From the NCBI RefSeq assembly GCF_024231755.1, contig NZ_JAAEQH010000104.1, forward strand, positions 1 through 64,000: a DNA stretch of 64,000 bases, read 5' to 3'. This document shows, in pieces, positions 61,005-64,000 of this stretch (positions within the stretch are counted from its first letter, which is position 1; each line of letters opens with the position of its first letter). The DNA comes from Neptuniibacter sp. Lineage in GTDB: Bacteria; Pseudomonadota; Gammaproteobacteria; Pseudomonadales; Balneatricaceae. The notes under the pieces are model-generated. The model worked only from the letters and a program-made list of their open reading frames with translations, was not told the origin of the DNA and ran no database searches. Both the position numbers and the translations under genes were made by a program.

Positions 61005-63980
61005 TTAGGTTCTTTTGATACTTCGCTGGGAGACGAAAGTAAAGAACTCATCGGTCGAAAGAGGTTTTGAGATCAGGTAACCCTGCGCTTCTTCGCAACC
61101 AAGCGCTTTGAGAAGTTCCAATTGAGCTTGCTCCTCGACCCCTTCAGCGATGATTGTCTTTTCCATGATAGAGCCTAGATTGATGATCGACTCGACAATC
61201 GCTCTTGCCTGTTTTGAGTGTTCAATATCATTTATAAAACTACGGTCTATCTTCACTCTCTCTACTGGCAGAGATGCGAGATAGGATAGAGAGGAGTATC
61301 CGGTTCCGAAGTCGTCCATGGCGATACTGATGCCAAGGTTTTTGAGTGCCTTAAGTTGTGCCATGGCAAATTCAGGATCAGACATCGCTGCTGTTTCAGT
61401 GATCTCCAGTTCAATATACTCTGCAGGTATATCGTACTCCTGTAGCAAATCAGAAAGCTCCTCAACAAAATTGCCATCCTTTAGCTGGACCGTTGATAGG
61501 TTGATCGCGATCTTTGGTGGAGTAATACCCTGTTGAAGCTTGCTCCGCAGAGTAGACAATGTTTCCTTTAGCACCCATTCGCCAAGCTCAAGAATCAAGC
61601 TACTTTGCTCAGCAATTGGAATAAATTCTGCCGGGGATATAAAACCCAAATGCTGACTATTCCAGCGTAAGAGCACTTCAGCGCCAACTATCTGGCTGTC
61701 TTCAATCAATATTTTAGGTTGATAAACAAGGCAGAGCTCATTGTCTCGTATTGCTTTGTGAAGATGGATTTCGATCAGGTGTTTTCTCTGTATTTTGGAC
61801 TGTAGTTCCTGATCATAGTAGTAATAGCCTGGACCTGAGCCTGCTTTAGCGGCATACATTGCCATATCAGCATTACTAAGTAGGGTGCCAGTTTCTAGTC
61901 CATCTGTTGGAATTAGGGTAATCCCGATGCTAATGCCGATATGTATCAAGTGATCATCGATCTGATAAGGCTGTGTTATGGAGTCGATTATTCTATCTGC
62001 CAATTCTCCAGGCGTTTTCAGAGATGATATATCCGCCTGAATGATGGCAAATTCATCGCCACCTAACCTCGCAACTACATCTGCTTTTTCTACGCAATTC
62101 AGTAGTCGTTGAGCAACTAGCTGAAGTAGTGTGTCACCGCACAGATGTCCCAGTGTATCGTTAACATCTTTGAAGTTATCCAGATCCATAAACAGCATGG
62201 CTGAGTGCTTTTGGTTGTGTTTAGCACTCAGTATTGCGCTTTCCAGGTGGTTAAGGAAAAGAGGGCGATTGGGCAAATCTGTCAGAAGATCGTGTTCTGC
62301 TTGATAGCGTAACTGGCTCTCTGCTTGTTTCTGTTTGGTTATGTCAGATTTCAGCGATAGGAAATGGGTGATGGCGCCTGAGGAATCTGTGATCGGAGAA
62401 ACTGTCATATACTGCCAAAACTTCTCACCACTTTTTTTGCGGTTGATGATTTCGCCTTTCCATCGATTGCCATTTTTTATGGTTTGCCACAGATCTTTGT
62501 AAAATCTATCTGACATCTCACCCGATTGGACTAGGTTGGATTTTTTGCCAATTGCCTCACCTGCGCTGTAGCCAGTATTTTCAGTAAATATTGGGTTTAC
62601 ATATACAACGATGCCATCAGTATCGGTAATGATCACTTCGTGGGAGCTTTGTTCTACAGTCGAGGAGAGTAAGCGAACATGTTCCTCAGCTTCACGGCTT
62701 TGGGTGATGTCGCGTGTAGTGATAACGAAACCGCCAGAAGGCATAGGGTACGATTCACATTCGATCACATTTCCGCATTCGTAAAACAACAACCACTTTT
62801 GTTTGGCTTTAGAAAGTTGTTCTGGTTCAGGGGAAGGATTATCACCAGTCAATTCATGAGTGATTCGACAGAGTTGAGTGATATGCGGCAGCTGTTGTAA
62901 TAGCTCTTCCCTAAAACCGCCATTGCTAGAAAAGGGCGGGTTCCATACTTGTAGATGTCCATCTGGTCCAAACATAGCAACACCCTGGCCCAAAGTGGCA
63001 AGTGTGTTTTTTAGTTGGCTTAGGTGAGATTCAAGATCCTGCTGACGTTTAATATGTTCACTTTGCTTAACCCTGGAGATGTCGGTTGCTGTGAGAATAA
63101 GGCCTTCCTCTTTTCCCGCATGAGAATAAAGAAGGGTGCCGCGCAACAGGAAATGTTTATCGGTAATACTTTGGCCGTTGGTGTTTTGTGATTTAAAGCA
63201 AACCTCTCGCTCGAATTCACTGTTCTTGTATACGGCCCGGTAAATATGCGGGCGCTGGTCCCACTGTTGAGATGGTGTAGCGTTAACAAGTTCCTCTAAT
63301 ACTGAATCGCAGAGAATATTATCTGGTGATGTACCTAAAAGTGAGCTGGCATTGCACTCAAGGATATTTTCCGCATAGCTATTAACGCGGGTAATTCTCC
63401 CTTGACTATCAGTTACTATCAGAAACTCATCAATTGAATTGGTAATGCAATCTATTAACTCATTTGCTGTTTGCAGGTCACTATTTCTATGCTCAAGCTC
63501 CGTTTTTTTATTTTCTACCTGGGTCAGCATTTGGTCCATAGATTCCAGATTAGAGAGGACCTTTTTCTGTAGGGCGGAATTGGCAGACCTTAAAACCTTT
63601 ATTTCTTGTTCTTCTTTCGTTTCATCCTTTTGCGAAGGTTCGATTAGAGCAACTTTTATATTCTTGTTTGTTACAGGAATAAATCGGCTATTCTGTTTTT
63701 GTACCTCAATGCTATTAGGGCCACTTGATAATGCGGTAACCAGTCCATGATTCGGGCAGATGATGTTGCCGTTCTTATCCAGTCGTGCTTCAAGAAGCGA
63801 AGCTTGACCATGGCTGCAGAGCAGCGGTATAGCGAAGTATCTACCCTGATATTCAGCGACCAACAGCTCGGTATCTGAATTTTCCCGTTTACCAACCCAG
63901 CGAGTACGACCCTGCACCACCTGTTCATGCTGAATTGTGATGCTGTCTTCAATTTCTGCATGAATGTCCGCTTGTGTCAT
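61005..63980 (-). CDS. Rieske-PAS-GGDEF-EAL c-di-GMP signalling protein
   Basis: A 991-residue soluble protein; ATG 63980 with AAGGAGG 7 bases upstream. Domains: Rieske-like [2Fe-2S] (about 15-110) with C55-x-H57, 17 residues, C75-x2-H78; coiled coil (about 120-170); PAS (about 175-295); a second PAS-like region (about 310-430); a clear PAS (about 435-555, VVYVNPIFTENTGYSAGE); GGDEF (about 565-730) with an intact RLGGDEFAII; EAL (about 745-990) with EVLLRW, ELEITE, DDFGTGYSSLSYL, KIDRSF and AEGVE all present. Both cyclase and phosphodiesterase residues look intact. The Rieske module should sense redox or iron state. No membrane segment. Confidence 0.9.
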   Translation of the reverse strand: MTQADIHAEIEDSITIQHEQVVQGRTRWVGKRENSDTELLVAEYQGRYFAIPLLCSHGQASLLEARLDKNGNIICPNHGLVTALSSGPNSIEVQKQNSRFIPVTNKNIKVALIEPSQKDETKEEQEIKVLRSANSALQKKVLSNLESMDQMLTQVENKKTELEHRNSDLQTANELIDCITNSIDEFLIVTDSQGRITRVNSYAENILECNASSLLGTSPDNILCDSVLEELVNATPSQQWDQRPHIYRAVYKNSEFEREVCFKSQNTNGQSITDKHFLLRGTLLYSHAGKEEGLILTATDISRVKQSEHIKRQQDLESHLSQLKNTLATLGQGVAMFGPDGHLQVWNPPFSSNGGFREELLQQLPHITQLCRITHELTGDNPSPEPEQLSKAKQKWLLFYECGNVIECESYPMPSGGFVITTRDITQSREAEEHVRLLSSTVEQSSHEVIITDTDGIVVYVNPIFTENTGYSAGEAIGKKSNLVQSGEMSDRFYKDLWQTIKNGNRWKGEIINRKKSGEKFWQYMTVSPITDSSGAITHFLSLKSDITKQKQAESQLRYQAEHDLLTDLPNRPLFLNHLESAILSAKHNQKHSAMLFMDLDNFKDVNDTLGHLCGDTLLQLVAQRLLNCVEKADVVARLGGDEFAIIQADISSLKTPGELADRIIDSITQPYQIDDHLIHIGISIGITLIPTDGLETGTLLSNADMAMYAAKAGSGPGYYYYDQELQSKIQRKHLIEIHLHKAIRDNELCLVYQPKILIEDSQIVGAEVLLRWNSQHLGFISPAEFIPIAEQSSLILELGEWVLKETLSTLRSKLQQGITPPKIAINLSTVQLKDGNFVEELSDLLQEYDIPAEYIELEITETAAMSDPEFAMAQLKALKNLGISIAMDDFGTGYSSLSYLASLPVERVKIDRSFINDIEHSKQARAIVESIINLGSIMEKTIIAEGVEEQAQLELLKALGCEEAQGYLISKPLSTDEFFTFVSQRSIKRT

Positions 63981-64000
63981 GCAGCCTCCTTCAGTTGAAC

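Overview
The window joins the right-hand part of a tailed-phage prophage (about 1-33,100) to a stretch of housekeeping chromosome (about 33,150-64,000). The host genes point to a marine gammaproteobacterium of the Oceanospirillales/Oceanospirillaceae kind. Evidence is the order acpP-fabF-pabC-mltG-tmk-holB-pilZ-tatD, a type-2 malate dehydrogenase, RNase E with a long scaffold tail beside rluC, a CysB regulator, and both AcnA- and AcnB-type aconitases. The genus is an inference; no rRNA or tRNA gene lies in the window.

Prophage. The left end, with integrase, repressor and replication genes, lies outside. Positions 1-3755 are packed small early genes: an ASCH protein, a dATP/dGTP diphosphohydrolase-like protein, a Gp49-family protein, a RuvC-like resolvase and a probable late regulator. 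Positions 3783-6514 are an accessory block: a membrane coiled-coil protein, a PDZ-TM protein and a HigB/HigA-like toxin-antitoxin pair with a palindromic operator. A candidate late promoter followed at once by two terminators (6622-6725) precedes the lysis cassette (SAR endolysin, holin, Rz/Rz1). Next come HNH, a ParB-methyltransferase fusion and an HK97-type packaging, head and tail module: TerS, TerL, portal, S49-type protease, capsid, connectors, tail tube, chaperones with a programmed -1 frameshift, a 1,998-residue tape measure, and tip proteins. Inserted between the chaperones and the tape measure is an island with a lipoprotein, a P22 immI-like cassette (divergent Arc/Mnt repressors, a BRO-type antirepressor, a protein with two Arc domains) and a reverse-strand membrane peptide. 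The last phage gene is a UmuD'-like protein without its catalytic dyad, behind a near-perfect LexA box.

Chromosome. The prophage abuts acpP where fabG would be expected, so it probably lies between fabG and acpP; acpP keeps a promoter of its own. The fatty-acid/folate/cell-wall/DNA-replication run is followed by tatD, a radical SAM gene and mdh. Then come rne (reverse), rluC, a KfrA-like coiled-coil gene, cysB and a thioredoxin-fold gene. A six-gene operon (49,716-54,041) encodes a receiver-like Lys/Glu-rich protein, two roadblock-type proteins, a PAS protein and a PhnD-like cytosolic binding protein, and looks like an uncharacterised signalling system. acnA and acnB are separated by 770 bp. 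At the right edge, a Rieske-PAS-GGDEF-EAL protein sits upstream of a small ABM-fold (haem-oxygenase-like) gene.

The most unusual items are the Rieske-GGDEF-EAL fusion, the six-gene roadblock/PAS/PhnD operon, the LexA-box-linked pseudo-UmuD', the immI-like island with a natural single-chain Arc repeat, and the A_AAA_AAC frameshift.
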